64,000 nucleotides of DNA. Origin: Aphrophora alni. Taxonomy: Eukaryota > Arthropoda > Insecta > Hemiptera > Aphrophoridae. The position numbers were made by a program, and so were the translations under genes. How positions within the stretch are numbered: position 1 is the stretch's first letter; each line of letters begins with the position of its first letter. Below are positions 36,503 to 47,960 of the stretch, one piece after another. The notes under the pieces are model-generated. The model saw only the letters and a list, made by a program, of their open reading frames with translations. It was not told where the DNA came from and searched no databases. The stretch lies in contig OY740774.1 in assembly GCA_963513935.1 (NCBI GenBank), positions 27,609,949 through 27,673,948 of the forward strand, in the 5' to 3' direction.

Positions 36503-36805
36503 CTATCCTGTATTATTTCTTTGGTGAGACCGAAATACGATGATGGTTTCTATTTCATGAAGTGTTGATTTTGAGTTGATGAGTAAGTATATACTAACTA
36601 CGTTAACTTCCCTACAGTGATGTAAGGCTAAGTATATGACTAGTAATTTACTTTCCGTGTTGGATGAGGCCACGAAGGATGCGTAGCACTCAAGACCCAA
36701 CTCCGGAATGCACATGCCAAACTCTGCGTGTTGGTTGTCTTTGTTTAGGGAGTCATCAATATAAACATATTGTGTGTGAGTTGTTTCCAGGGTCACCTGT
36801 CGCAA
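36503..36805 (-). pseudogene. RNase H domain of a non-LTR retrotransposon (inverted part)
   Basis: About 85 residues: YVYIDDSLNKDNQHAEFGMC, then SSNTESKLLVIYLALHHCRE and NSKSTLHEIET. It follows the D-x-S...G-G...ES-L-A-..AL...DSKS-L pattern of retroelement RNase H, but with INSKS where DSKS is expected and IDDS where TDGS is expected. It is cut off at both sides. It lies just before, and opposite to, a 3' retroelement end at 37.06 kb. Confidence 0.7.
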
Positions 36806-37039
36806 GATTGAAGGGATGGTCTTGTTTTGTTATTTCTTAAAACACAAAAACTAATGCAAGAAACATCTAACACTATGGTTATGTAGTGGATAGGAGGTCA
36901 CTGTGTCGTAACAAAGAATGAGAGAAGTGATGGAAATGCAAAAGAAACACCAAGACTTCAACTCAAGTGAGGGGTTGGAAGAACAGTCCAACAGGAACAC
37001 ATCTGTATGCCATACAACAGGTTCGAATGACCTCAGAAT

Positions 37040-37365
37040 TTATGCTGAGAACAGCAGACTTTCATGGCAGGAGCAAGAATTGTAGCTATGATGGACTATC
37101 TACATCGCTACAATTTTTCGGACTCCCAGATGTGTAGACACTGCAAGAGGGAAATAGAGACTTTACAACTCATCCTGCTGCAGCGAGACAGACGTTTAAC
37201 AGCAAGCCTGAAGATCAAGATTAGAGACCTACAAACACACGATCAAACACTCCAGACATCTATCCTGGGAAACCTAACTTTGCTTTGTGCTGCTACGAGA
37301 TTATGTAAGATGCATTGTGTTATTAGTGTCACTTGAGACTGGAGTCACATAACAAGAAGTAAGTT
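37040..37365 (+). mobile_element. 3' end of a non-LTR retrotransposon
   Basis: An open frame (37064-37336) carries MCRHCKREIETLQLILLQ, the Cys/His knuckle seen as CLVCQEQEETLQHILLQC in the element at 17-20 kb, with the final Cys lost. It finishes with ATAACAAGAAGTAAG, the same tail as at 20040-20065. Together with the inverted RNase H fragment just to the left it gives a 5'-inverted insertion. Confidence 0.7.
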
Positions 37366-37693
37366 TTCTGTATTATTTAGCTTAATTATTAATTTTAGAT
37401 TGATGAATCAGTATTTAGTATATTATGTTTGAAAGAGTTAATATTATTTATCTGGAATAAAAGATAATGGTTCATTGCCTTAAGGCAACTCTGTATAACT
37501 TAATTCCCTTCAATGTAAACACAATATCAGAGTTAGGGACTTGTCTTGTTAACCATTAATTCCCTCTTCCCCCCCTCCATGTCTTTTATCATAATCATTG
37601 TTTATGAAAAACTAAATTTGGTAATAAATACATTCTACATTAATAAATATTATTTTTTCAAAGAAAAAACATAATGCGCTGAAAATGACTTAC

Positions 37694-37978
37694 CAATTCT
37701 TTTGAATCTCCAACACTGGCAATCAACTGTTTCACTTTGTTAATTTCCCGTTCGTAGGATCCAGCGGGAACAAATAAATCATACATTGTGAGTGACCAGA
37801 ACGTAACTAAAAATTGTGGAGAGATGTCTTCCCACACTTTGGCAGGATGCAGTGGTCTGACTGATAGAGCTATAGGGCTCATCACTTCTGTTACTGCTTC
37901 ACAATACTTTGCTTGTTTTTGAGCTGCTGACAACTTCTTACTGTTCGGCTCAGACTTTCTTAACACATCGTATCTTTG
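37694..37978 (-). CDS. THOC2: THOC2 exon 9 (local), Tho2 domain
   Basis: Codes local residues 488-582. Blocks are RYDVLRKSEPNSKK, the lysine/alanine-rich AAQKQAKYCEAVTEVMSPIA, then HPAKVWEDISPQFLVTFWSL and YDLFVPAGSYEREINK. The KVWEDISPQF...FWSLTMYDL...SYEREIN signature is unmistakable. The acceptor is ambiguous: gagcag offers AG at two positions 3 nt apart, so the exon may instead start at 37981 and carry one extra Gln without a phase change. The donor is gtaagt. Confidence 0.95.
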
Positions 37979-38369
37979 CTGCTCAACAAAATAAAAAATT
38001 GATACTTTATAACTTACAAGATCAATTACCTCCTGGTAAAAACCATACGAAATAAACAATATTTTACAATACTATTAATAAAAGAAAATAATCTAGTAGT
38101 CTGCAAAAAATTTCAATAACTATGTCCACACATATTTACCATAATTGAGTACCTAATTTATGATTTTTTTTGGTTTAATTTACTTTAATTTGGTAGTTTC
38201 ACTTCATTTTTTCAGTTATAAAGTTGTTTGCTCTAAGCTGTACATAGTAAATAAATAGTGGTTTTAGAGTACATAGTAAATTATTTTAGAGTTTACAACA
38301 GACCTATAAACACCTATAAAGTACCAGTGGTAAACCAAAAATTTGAAAAATAAATATCAATAATATTTG
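37979..38369. other. Intron sequence beside exon 9
   Basis: AT-rich, nothing recognised. The branch and pyrimidine region of exon 9 lies at its left end. Confidence 0.4.
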
Positions 38370-39041
38370 AGCTCTGTCTGGAAAGTATCTAGCCATTTTA
38401 AAAATCGATTGAACAGTTTATGATACCTTTGTATGAAAAGTGTCTCAGCAAAATTGTTCCGCAAGTTCTACCATGAGAGTAATAATGCTTCAAACCGCTA
38501 ACAATGACCACACATTTCCTCAAATAGATTACTGGAGAGTTATATCTATGAACACTTTTTGGAGAGTAGGTGGGTTTATAGCTATGTCTCTGAAACATTA
38601 AGTTCATGTTAGGTGTTATTGGTGTGAAGTTACTGTCTTTCATAAGAATGATCTTATATGGAGAACTCAAAACTCATCACAGGTAAAGTCTGCAGCTGTG
38701 GGCAAGTGGTAATGGTCACCTGCATTATGACAATGCACTTGCTAATTCATCATATCTTGTGCTAGCAAAACATAGAATTACTTAGGTGTCATGGCTCCTT
38801 GCGACTTTTCAAAACTAAAATAAAATCACCTTTGAAAGCAAAGAGATTTCAGAACCACCAACGTAATAATTATTACGGATAATATTGACGAGGCAGCTGA
38901 TGGCGATTTCAAAACAGAAATTTGCAGACTGTTGTGAAATGTGAAGAAACATAGAGATAAATGTATTAGGATAAATTCATTGTCCTATACACAGTATATA
39001 TCTGTTAATATTAATGGCTGGAGACTTTCCGAACAGATCTT
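38370..39041 (+). mobile_element. Degenerate mariner element
   Basis: The left end GCTCTGTCTGGAAAGTATCT AGCCATT and the inverted right end GATCTGTTCGGAAAGTCTCC AGCCATT are imperfect terminal repeats of about 27 bp. On the plus strand, 38720-38960 retains scraps such as LHYDNALANSSYLV, the HDNA-AH--YLV catalytic block of mariner, and KSPLKAKRFQ. Stops and deletions are frequent. Internal length is far below the usual 1.3 kb. Confidence 0.65.
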
Positions 39042-39139
39042 GTAACAATAAAATTTAGGTACAAGGTCCAGAAAAAGTCACATCTAAACAATATCTAAAC
39101 TTCTTAAATTAAACAACTATTAGGAAATTGTATACTTAC

Positions 39140-39304
39140 GTTTATAGCATGAGTGAACATTGGTCTTGCAAGAAAGAATGCTACATCCATGTGAATATGA
39201 TAATCTGATAACTGGGAATGTATAGATGGTAATTTGTTTACATACTCTTCCATAGAAAGTGTGGAGCCCAAGAATGTACCAAACTGGACCAGAGTGTCTT
39301 GACA
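39140..39304 (-). CDS. THOC2: THOC2 exon 8 (local), start of Tho2 domain
   Basis: Codes local residues 433-487, 55 codons in phase 0-0: CQDTLVQFGTFLGSTLSMEE, YVNKLPSIHSQL, then DVAFFLARPMFTHAIN. It continues LYDQ of exon 7 into the family's C-DTLVQFG block and ends in the A-FFL-RPM motif. The acceptor is gttatag and the donor gtaagt. Confidence 0.94.
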
Positions 39305-42300
39305 CTATAACATAACAATATTTTATAATTAGTTGTCCATTCCAAACTAATTCTTTACCATGCAGCTTGGCACAGTGCTTCAAGTAATTAAACCTTCACA
39401 TCTCACAAAATTTGAAATACATTGCTTATAGCAATTAAAAATAGTTTACCTCATAAATCTACACAGTCAACAAGACATTTGTATTGCTACAAGTTCACCA
39501 AGTATTTTAAGTTTCTGTGTAATATAAAATTATTATATATCATAAAACATTTATGTGTTTTAACAAGATTATTTATTTAACATTGTTATTTTAGAATTAT
39601 TCAATTACAAAATAAGTAGCCTACTCTTAATTTCAGGGTTCAGAAGTCTTGCCTTGTCATTTTTACAACACTTTTGGGTCTACAGCATAAATAAAAGCTA
39701 TAAAAACTTAATCTAAACAATTAGGATATGTGATTTATTAAAAACTAATGAAAAGTTTGTGATGAAAATGGATAAGCGATGGGTGAAAATGATACAAAGT
39801 TAATGGTGGATGACTTTTTTTAAAAAGTGGTATTTAAGTTGCTTATGTTAATAAAAGTTCTTTTGTTCACAGTTTTGAGTTTGTTATGGCCTTTAATGTA
39901 TTTTGAAAAAGTTGTAATTTTCATTGGTTATTTTTATTTATTTATTTTTTTTTATTATTTTTTTATTTATTTTTTTTTCCACTAAAATAATTATATAAAA
40001 CACTTAATTTTCCTGTATCTATTACAATGATACAGAATACAAAGAAAACTTTTGTTTTCTTCTTCATCATACAGACTTCCTTATCCTCCCAAATAATAGT
40101 TCTTTTTTCTCTACCCCCCCCCCCCCCCTCTTAACTCATGACCATATGTGAATTCTATTACTGTTCATATTGAACAAATTATTAGGGGTATTCTAGCCAC
40201 GATTTTTTAATTCGAGCTGAACTCGAGCTTTTATGAGCTCAAGCTTTTTAACAAGCTTTAGCTTTAATTAAGCCTTTAACGTGCTCTAGCTTTAAATGAA
40301 CTCAAGTTGTTATCAAGCTAAAGTTTTTTTAATGCTTTCAATAAATTTTAGATTGAATAATAATCAGTAATGTTGATTTTTTTTTTTTTTTTGTTTGTTT
40401 TGGAATGAGCTATACGGAGAAACAAGTGTAGTAGGAAAAGTGACATAGTAGGCTGTAATTGACGGGAAATACACACTCTTGATCGAACTAAAGGATACAA
40501 ACTTCCTTTGGTATGATATTATATTACAATCCCATTTCATTCACATACTTTCCAACAATTACATATTTTATTGCAGATAAATAATTATGAATTTGTTGAT
40601 AAAGATTTTTTAGTTCGGATTAAGTAAAAAAAAAAAAAAAAAAAAAAAATCGAGCCAAATACAAGAAAGAACTTCAAGTTTCGTAAATAAGAGAAATAAA
40701 ATTCACGAATATGTGAACTTACAGAGTGCGAATTTCGCTTAACTATTTTACATAAAATTTAAGTATTTAATAACATAATTAACAAAGTATTATCACAATG
40801 ACTAGCATTAAGCCTAGTAGAAAAGGGTTGGGAGAACTAGTTTACCTTGAACGTGTGTTTGTATTAATTTGTTATTAGGCCTATGTGCCTCAAGAGACAA
40901 AACTTCCCGTGTACACACATTTTTTCATTCTTCATGTTGCCTTCAACATGTGTCAAATAAAACAGAAGGCAGAAAATAATGTATGTGTATTTGTTGTTCA
41001 TTAGCTAAATAAAGGCAAAAATTGGATAAATTTGTGATTTAAAAAAAATACACTTACGAACCGTAATGAAGAAATCACCTGGATTATAATCACTTCTCCA
41101 GAGATTTTAATCGGATTCAAAAGTTTTAACGGAATAATATATTCAACAGTATACTGAGTAAACATAAATCTAGTTTCATTTTTCCATTTTCTTTACATGT
41201 ACCTATTGTTTCCTAATTAAATATTGTATAAATTTAAAAATCGAAAAAGGTGATAAAGAAAAAACATCAAAGTATGTGAAACATAATAAAGTATAGACAG
41301 CAATGTGTTGTTATCAGTAGAATAACCTTAGGTGGAAGAACTACCTGGATATTGTAACTTTATCAATACATCAGGACAAAAATTCTAATTTAAGACTTAC
41401 TTATTTTTGTAAATTTCAAGTATTCAGAAAATATGTAAACGAATAACAGTTTCTTAGTTAATGTGATATTAAACACAAAACTCTAGAAAATGGGAATTAC
41501 TTTGGAATCAGAAATAATTAAGAATTGTCAAATAAGAAACGAAACGTTTTGAGTTTTGCTTTAACTTATTTCAATGTAGACCTACAGAGTTAAATAGTAA
41601 CAGATTTTCAATCAACATTGACCGCCTACTGATTTCTTGTAATCATGCAAGACAAATTCAAAATCAGTACAGAAGTGTATTTCGTTGTTTAATACATTTA
41701 AATTTTACGGAATATTATATTATTACGATAAATGGAAAATTATTTGCCGCTGATTACAGAGAATTGATAATACATCAAACGTAGATATTACTTGTCACTG
41801 CGAACTGCTGTGTGTTGTGTATGAATGTGGGAATGAATCGGACATAGGCCTATAACTGATAAAAGCTTGCACAATAAGAATATTACAACTCGAGATTAGC
41901 AGCGGATGTTTGGCTGAATAGGCAGGCATTTATAATAGGAAACAATTTAACTAAGTTTAGTTTACTTGAAAATTATATCTTAGCAATTGTATTTTCATTA
42001 TTTTCCATTTTGTTTACAAAACTATTAAAACAGGAAAGTTTTCTATTGGACTCATATTTTTTAACGGTTGAACTGGGAAAACCATCGTTAAGGAAAGGTT
42101 GATACGGTAAAAATATGTATTGTTCAAATAGGTTTCCAATCTCGATCTCAGAATCTGAACAATAAATGCAGGGAAACGATGAATAGAGATTAACTACATT
42201 CAATTCGGGGGTTTGGGGGGGGGCTCACGGCTGTCTCACATTCAACATTAAAAATTTATTGCTTCATAATTTTACTTCCTTCATACTAAATAATATGTGC

Positions 42301-43269
42301 AAAAAATTAAAAGGTTTTTCTGGTAATAAGATGTATAATATGGGAAATATAGCAAATATGTTCAAGGTAAATTAGTTGTCCTACCAATGTATTATTCTCA
42401 CTTACGTATTTTATCTTACTTATTTACTTATTTATTTACGTATTTTATTCTTTAGTTTAGTATTTTATCATTTTGTGGTAAACTAAATGCTTTGGACTGT
42501 TGACGCTCTGTTTTAAACTTTGGATGTTTTCTCTCTCTTTCTGTCATGCACAAACACCCAACTTTAAGCTTCTTTCATCTCTCCTAACGGATTATATAAT
42601 CGAAGCTATATTTAAATAGGGAATAAGATTGCAAGACAGGAATAGAGATCACACCCTTAAAATCTATTTGTTTTCAATTCGCTAACAAGGCAAAGACAAT
42701 TTTTTACAACAAAAACACTCTATTCACGTTTAGTAGCATGTCTTCCACAGTATTTTCAGAATGGATTTCTTCATTATGTAGCAAACTTCCCAGTATTCTC
42801 AATCGATAATTTTACTCTTATAAGATATTCTGAAATAAACAATTATTTCACTTACAATCTCCAGTATTCTGATTTACCGTTGTATTACTAACAATGGCTG
42901 TAAGTGGAGATGGTACGTGAAATAATTATTCATTACAATCAGTATTCAGAATGGTGACAAACAAACAATATATTTTGAATTATTTGTTATCTCTTTATAT
43001 TTCATGTATGTAAAGTATGTGAAATAATATACCACAATTCACACTCGGTAGTTTAACATTTTCACCAAAAATTTAAGGTTTTTTTCTCAAGGCAAGAGTT
43101 TTGTTTTGTTTAACAATTTTTTTTTTTACCAGAATGATTTTCTTTTATTAAACCAAACAGATAAATTCCCACTCCCATGAATGATTTGTTTGTAATGAAT
43201 ATAAAAATACTATGAATTGCAAATATAATTTCATAATTCAATATTATTTTCTTAAGTAAAGCTCTACTT
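39305..43269. other. Long intron stretch, no gene recognised
   Basis: First 4 kb of the 7-kb intron between exons 7 and 8. It holds homopolymers (C10 near 40118-40128, T13 near 40379, A20 near 40627, G8 near 42219). GAGCT/AGCTC-rich words occur at 40210-40330 (TCGAGCT, CTCAAGCTTT), an irregular short-period repeat. No coding signature. Confidence 0.4.
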
Positions 43270-43960
43270 CGTGTTTGTATTCCTTGTGTAACAGTAATGT
43301 TTATTTCCTGCATATAATTATTATCTCTCCTCACCTCTCCCCCACGATCGCTGCTTTACCTGGGTTATTCGCTTTCTGGATGATAACACCTTTTTTTCTT
43401 GTTTATTGCACCCGTCTAATCAATTTTCTACCAGTTATAATTTTGAAATCGGATTTTATAATTTGGCTGTTGTTATAAATCTATTATAAAATGGAAACAT
43501 TTTGGTGTCTGTCTGTCTTCAGTGATGAGTGTTGATATTTAGTTGTTACATTTGGATCGGACAAGTGGGGGCACCACTAAGGAAGCCTGGTTTCATCCTG
43601 TTATAGCTTTAATAACTCACAACACAAGTTAATAAAAAATTTTTCTCTCATAAGAAGGGCGACAGACTGTTTTTCCTCATTCATTAGTTCACGTTTTATC
43701 AGGTTTGTTGCAGTATTATTCCATCAGTTTGCACCTAGTTCTGAAACCAGGTCAGGTTCTTAAAAGCAAGACCTCCTTGGAAAACCGTGCCGAGTTCACA
43801 AAACTAAACCAGGCTCTGAAAAACATATCGAGCTCGAACATTCGAGCCAGGCTCAAAAAATCGAGGGCTTGATAATTTTGCGATTGTTGTTCGAAACTAT
43901 AGGGCTCAAAATTTCGAGGACTCGCACATTTCCTACAAATTATATTTATATGGAGATAAA
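43270..43960 (+). repeat. GAGCC-AGGCTCG repeat family, copy R3
   Basis: Counterpart of R2; see the shared blocks there. Its right part (CATCAGTTTGCACC, CGTGCCGAGTTCACAAAACT, CGAGCCAGGCTC) also matches R1. It stops about 15 bp before the mariner element. Confidence 0.7.
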
Positions 43961-43974
43961 AAATATGAATGATA

Positions 43975-44997
43975 CAGGGAGCGGCAGAAATACCTGACGG
44001 TTTTTAAATAAGAATAACTCTAATGTTTATAAACATTTTTGCTTATTTTTTATATATTAAGAACAGTAAAAGACAGCAATTAATAAAAAACACTGCGAAA
44101 AACATATATGTAACAATGTATAGTCTCAAAAAACACAAAACATAAAGGCTACATTATTTAAAGATAACGTCATTTAAGTGGTGGCCATTCTTCAGGATAC
44201 ATTCCTCAAGTCTCGCAGCAAAGCTGTCAAACACTTTACTCAGCATGTCCGTTGATATAGACGCAACCACTTGTCTAATAGCTTCTTTTAAGTCTTCTAG
44301 TGTACGGGGTTTATTTGCGTACACTTTCGATTTGAGGTAACCCCAATGGAAAAAGTCACAACTCACTCAGGTCGGGGGAATGAGCGGGCCAAGCAATGTC
44401 GCCGTTTCGAGAGATGACGCGGCCTCGAAACTTCATCCTCAAATAACCCATTACAGCATTTGCTGTGTGGGCAGTTGCTCCGTCTTGTTGGAACAACATC
44501 TTCTTCAAACCAAGACGTTTTATTTTAAGTTCAGGAACGAAGAAAGTGTCCAACATTCTCAAGTAACGTTCTTGGTTTATCGTAACTGTTCGCCCTCCTT
44601 CCTCAAAAAAGTACGGCCCGATAACACATTTCTTAGTAACCCCGCACCACACTGTGACTTTGGAACTATGCAGGGGGCGTTCATATAACCCTTGTGGGTT
44701 TGTGTCTGACCAATAGCAAAAATTTTGTTTGTTGACATACCCATCAAGATGAAAATGAGCCTCATCACTCATTACAAGAATTGTTTCATCGTTCATCAAA
44801 TCTGTGTGACAATAACAGAACCAACACTTTTAAAATACGTCTCAACGACGAACGCACGATGATCACTGGACCACTGCTCCATGGCAACTGAAACTCCCTC
44901 GAGTGGCCTTGAGAACGCCGCGCTACCCACCACCCCCTCCACACGACTGCTGTACTGTGCACCAACAAAAACCGTCAGGTATTTTTGCCGCTCTCTG
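43975..44997 (-). mobile_element. Tc1/mariner element with about 32-bp terminal repeats
   Basis: TA on both sides (43973-43974, 44998-44999). The ends are CAGGGAGCGGCAGAAATACC and, inverted, CAGAGAGCGGCAAAAATACC, both continuing TGACGGTTTT, with few mismatches. Total length is 1023 bp. It carries one broken transposase on the minus strand with the DNA-binding domain largely deleted. Confidence 0.9.
44154..44882 (-). pseudogene. mariner transposase, internally deleted and frameshifted
   Basis: It starts at the Met at 44882: MEQWSSDHRAFVVETYFKS, the N-terminal block of a common insect mariner group. The helix-turn-helix region is deleted. The catalytic part resumes with VMSDEAHFHLDGYVNKQNFC (first Asp), LFQQDGATAHTANAVM (second Asp) and WPAHSPDL (third acidic position). 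Right there GAGT is duplicated, shifting the frame; the C-terminus CDFFHWGYLKSKVYANKPRT, LEECILKNGHHL continues in another frame to 44154. Non-functional. Confidence 0.9.
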
Positions 44998-44999
44998 TA

Positions 45000-46336
45000 T
45001 TTATATCTACTATGGTATGGTTTTTGATGAAATGGGTTATGTTTTTGTATAATGATAATGAATATGTTTAATTGCGTGATTTTTATTTTATGCATGTATA
45101 ATTATGGAATTTCGGAATCGTTACAGCAATAACATAGTGATTAGATATCTCAGTACATTTTGTGAACTAGGAAAATTATGAAACATAGTCATATGCTAAA
45201 TGGTTTGCTACTGATAATGTATTACAAGAGGTTGATTTTAGCGAAGAAGATTTTTCATTACAGTTCTAATCAATATTGTTGTTGTACATGTAAACAACAA
45301 CAACATTCTGCTTAAAACATTTTTGTTACTATTTTGTACAAAATAGTAAGATAATTTATTTTCTATTTAACTATGTTAAATTAAAGTTTACAGTAATTCT
45401 TTATGACCCAAAATAATATTTTTAAAATATCTATATATACATTTATATCAATATTAATAAGCATTTTGTTTAAGTTGGTAAAATTATCAAGATTAAATAT
45501 GTTCTATGGGGATGACAAGATGAAAAACATTTTGAAAGAAAAGGGTTAAGACTATGTTTACAGTTCATTTTCAAGGTTTTAACTGACAACTCCAAAAACA
45601 AAATTTTGATGTAGATGGTGATCAATATAGTTGTATCCTTAGGAATTATAAGAGCCAATATTCAGGAAACAAATAGTAAATTATTACCTTCTATCTTTTT
45701 ACAGGTAAAGAGTTATGTGAGCTTACAAAGCTAATTTTTGATCATTTTGTAAATAATATATAATACTCATTCACTCTAAATATGTCTACAAAAAACGAGA
45801 ATAAAATAATGGTGTAATAGTAATAATTTATATTTCTAAATAGTTAAAATTAATAATTTCTATCTTGAAAATCTTATTATTTTATTTTCTAATATGTAAA
45901 TTTTTACTGAATCATAAGTCCACAAGAAATGATATCTGTTGACCATTTTAAAAGCCTATCAACACAAAATCCTTTTTCCTTCGAACAGATTTTAAGTTGT
46001 CCACAAATTATAATTTAAAAGACAAAAAAAAAATCCGTCTTGTTTTGAAATAATTTTGCTAACTGAACCGAGTTTGAATCTCTATCAAGATCTCATCCGA
46101 TTTTTCCGAGATCTCAACTTTGAATTTCTAATCGTAATACACATCAAAAATGAATTATATAAAAGAAATAAACAACATATCTGGAAATACAGTCATAATC
46201 AATGTACACAAATTTGGTAAAAATTTAGGTTATTGGTTGATGGCACTGCATGTACAAAAGAGAAAAAAAACATTAGGAAAACTATTTTTCCCTCAGGACT
46301 CTTCAAAACGGATATTTCCACATAAGACCTACTTAC
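45000..46336. other. Intron sequence beside exon 7
   Basis: AT-rich. Nothing recognised apart from short T and A runs. Confidence 0.4.
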
Positions 46337-46516
46337 TTGATCATAAAGTTTTCCAACAAGTTTCAGATGACTTTTCTCTGTCTCTCTATATACTACACAA
46401 TAACGCTGCTGTGCCATCATGAGACACAAAGCTACAGCTAAATTATCCACAGCAAGGGCTTCTTTCAAACGAAGTGACGATTTTTTTGTGTTTCGAACTT
46501 GACTGAAGTAACCAGC
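46337..46516 (-). CDS. THOC2: THOC2 exon 7 (local), central Thoc2 segment
   Basis: Codes local residues 373-432, exactly 60 codons in phase 0-0. It reads AGYFSQVRNTKKSSLRLKEA, then ALCLMMAQQRYCVVY and KSHLKLVGKLYDQ. The GYF-Q-RNTKKSS-RLK motif and the LCL-MAQQR helix are THOC2 hallmarks. The acceptor is atttgcag and the donor gtaagt. The intron after it is 7.0 kb and contains a mariner element. Confidence 0.95.
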
Positions 46517-47060
46517 CTGCAAATTATAAGTACATAACTATAAAAGTATTTAATACTTATAATAGGTATTAATCAATAAACTATGAAATGGAAATACCAA
46601 CTCAAAATTTTGATTGGGCTATTTGAATTTATTTTATGAATTTTTGGGAATGATAAAAAATGTTATGAGCAATATATTTTTAGTAATCTAAAAGGAAACC
46701 TATCATAAAAAAAAAATTAAGAAGATGCTTTATTGAAAATCTAAAATGTTTTATGATTCCCAGTGTTTCGAAAGATCCACAATCTTTTTTTTACATAGTA
46801 CTTTTTTCAATTATATTTAAAGTTTGTAAATAAAATGTTTTTCATCACAATATTTTGTCAATTCCTTGGTAGATCAAAATTTTGACCTTACAAAATTTAA
46901 TGAAAAGTTCTAAATTGGTGGTTATTAAGTACTTCCTAGGGAATGTAAAACAGCCTGTAATGTTAATAGGATTAAAACTATTTTCATATTTTATGTCAAA
47001 TACAAAAATCAGACATATATAAGAAATTATATATGCAGCCTATAAAAATGGAACTGTATG

Positions 47061-47094
<34 letters not shown>

Positions 47095-47284
47095 ATGATA
47101 TAGTGGATTTAACATTAAATTGCACTAACTGCTTCTTTTCTCTGGAAAAAATCCCAGTTAGGGTATGCCTACCTCAAACAACTTAAAAATTTAGGGACAC
47201 AGTCCAAGTAATCCTTCATTATATGATCTATTAAACTTGATACTGATTTTAAAATAGAAGATATACTGAATTTATATGTTGTAC
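46517..47284. other. Intron with (TA)n tract
   Basis: Holds a (TA)15-like tract at 47063-47092. Otherwise featureless. Confidence 0.6.
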
Positions 47285-47402
47285 CTCTCCTTTAAGTAGA
47301 TCACCACCTGCCATAGCTTCCAACTGTTCACTCGTCATTTCTTCAGCTGCTTCTATTCCTGCCATTTTCTGCACTATTTCCTTAAGTATTAACAAGTTTA
47401 AA
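47285..47402 (-). CDS. THOC2: THOC2 exon 6 (local), central Thoc2 segment
   Basis: Codes local residues 333-372: [20 protein letters not shown], then [19 protein letters not shown]. This is the diagnostic centre of THOC2 ([12 protein letters not shown]...EQLEAM-GG). The acceptor is gttttacag and the donor gtacaa. The donor departs from consensus at +4 and +5, but the join to exon 7 (KGE|AGYF) is the family sequence, so the site is right. Confidence 0.95.
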
Positions 47403-47802
47403 CTGTAAAACAAAACAAGTGAATATAAAATAACATATAAAATTTAGAAGTAATCAAAAATCTTGAACATGTAATTATAATTAGGGTTATAATTAAGTTA
47501 TCAAGGTACTTTTAGGATAGTTGTTGTACTGAATAAGGATATTTTGTACCAATCAATCAATAACCGATTTTGTTTCGCCAAAAGTCTTTATTATATGCCA
47601 TTATACTAATAAAGTCAGGGAAAAATATGATCTCATTAACCAGGCTTGATTATCTTCAACATTATAGAAACTCTGTCGATTAAATATAACAAAATATATT
47701 TACCTTAAATTAATTCTATCCTTTTGGCTTTATCATAGTAGTTATTAATAAAATTGCAACAATACTTTTAATATGAAAAAAGTATTCACCGAATCACAAA
47801 TA

Positions 47803-47960
47803 AAACACTTACACAATTAACATTAGAAAGTTTAATAAAACCCATAATATGTACATTTTCGGTAACAAAGCTACCATCCTCAGAGGAATACTCTCTATTG
47901 TTACTGAATTGTACATAAGTGTTTACTAAACTTTCTAACATTAATTGTGTTAGTGTTTTA
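47803..47960 (-). repeat. Long hairpin with hammerhead-like core
   Basis: The arms AACACTTACACAATTAACAT and its near inverse (ATTAATTGTGTTAGTGTTTT) pair over about 36 bp. A second inner pair (ATGTACATT-TCGGTAACAA with TTGTTACTGAATTGTACAT) also exists. Read on the minus strand it holds CTGAGGATGG, a stem and CGAAAATG, the same order as the hairpins at 4025 and 56698. Possibly a Penelope-like remnant or a foldback MITE. Confidence 0.55.

Noticed and set aside
44380..44688. Plus-strand frame of 102 residues
   Set aside because: Antisense of the mariner transposase.
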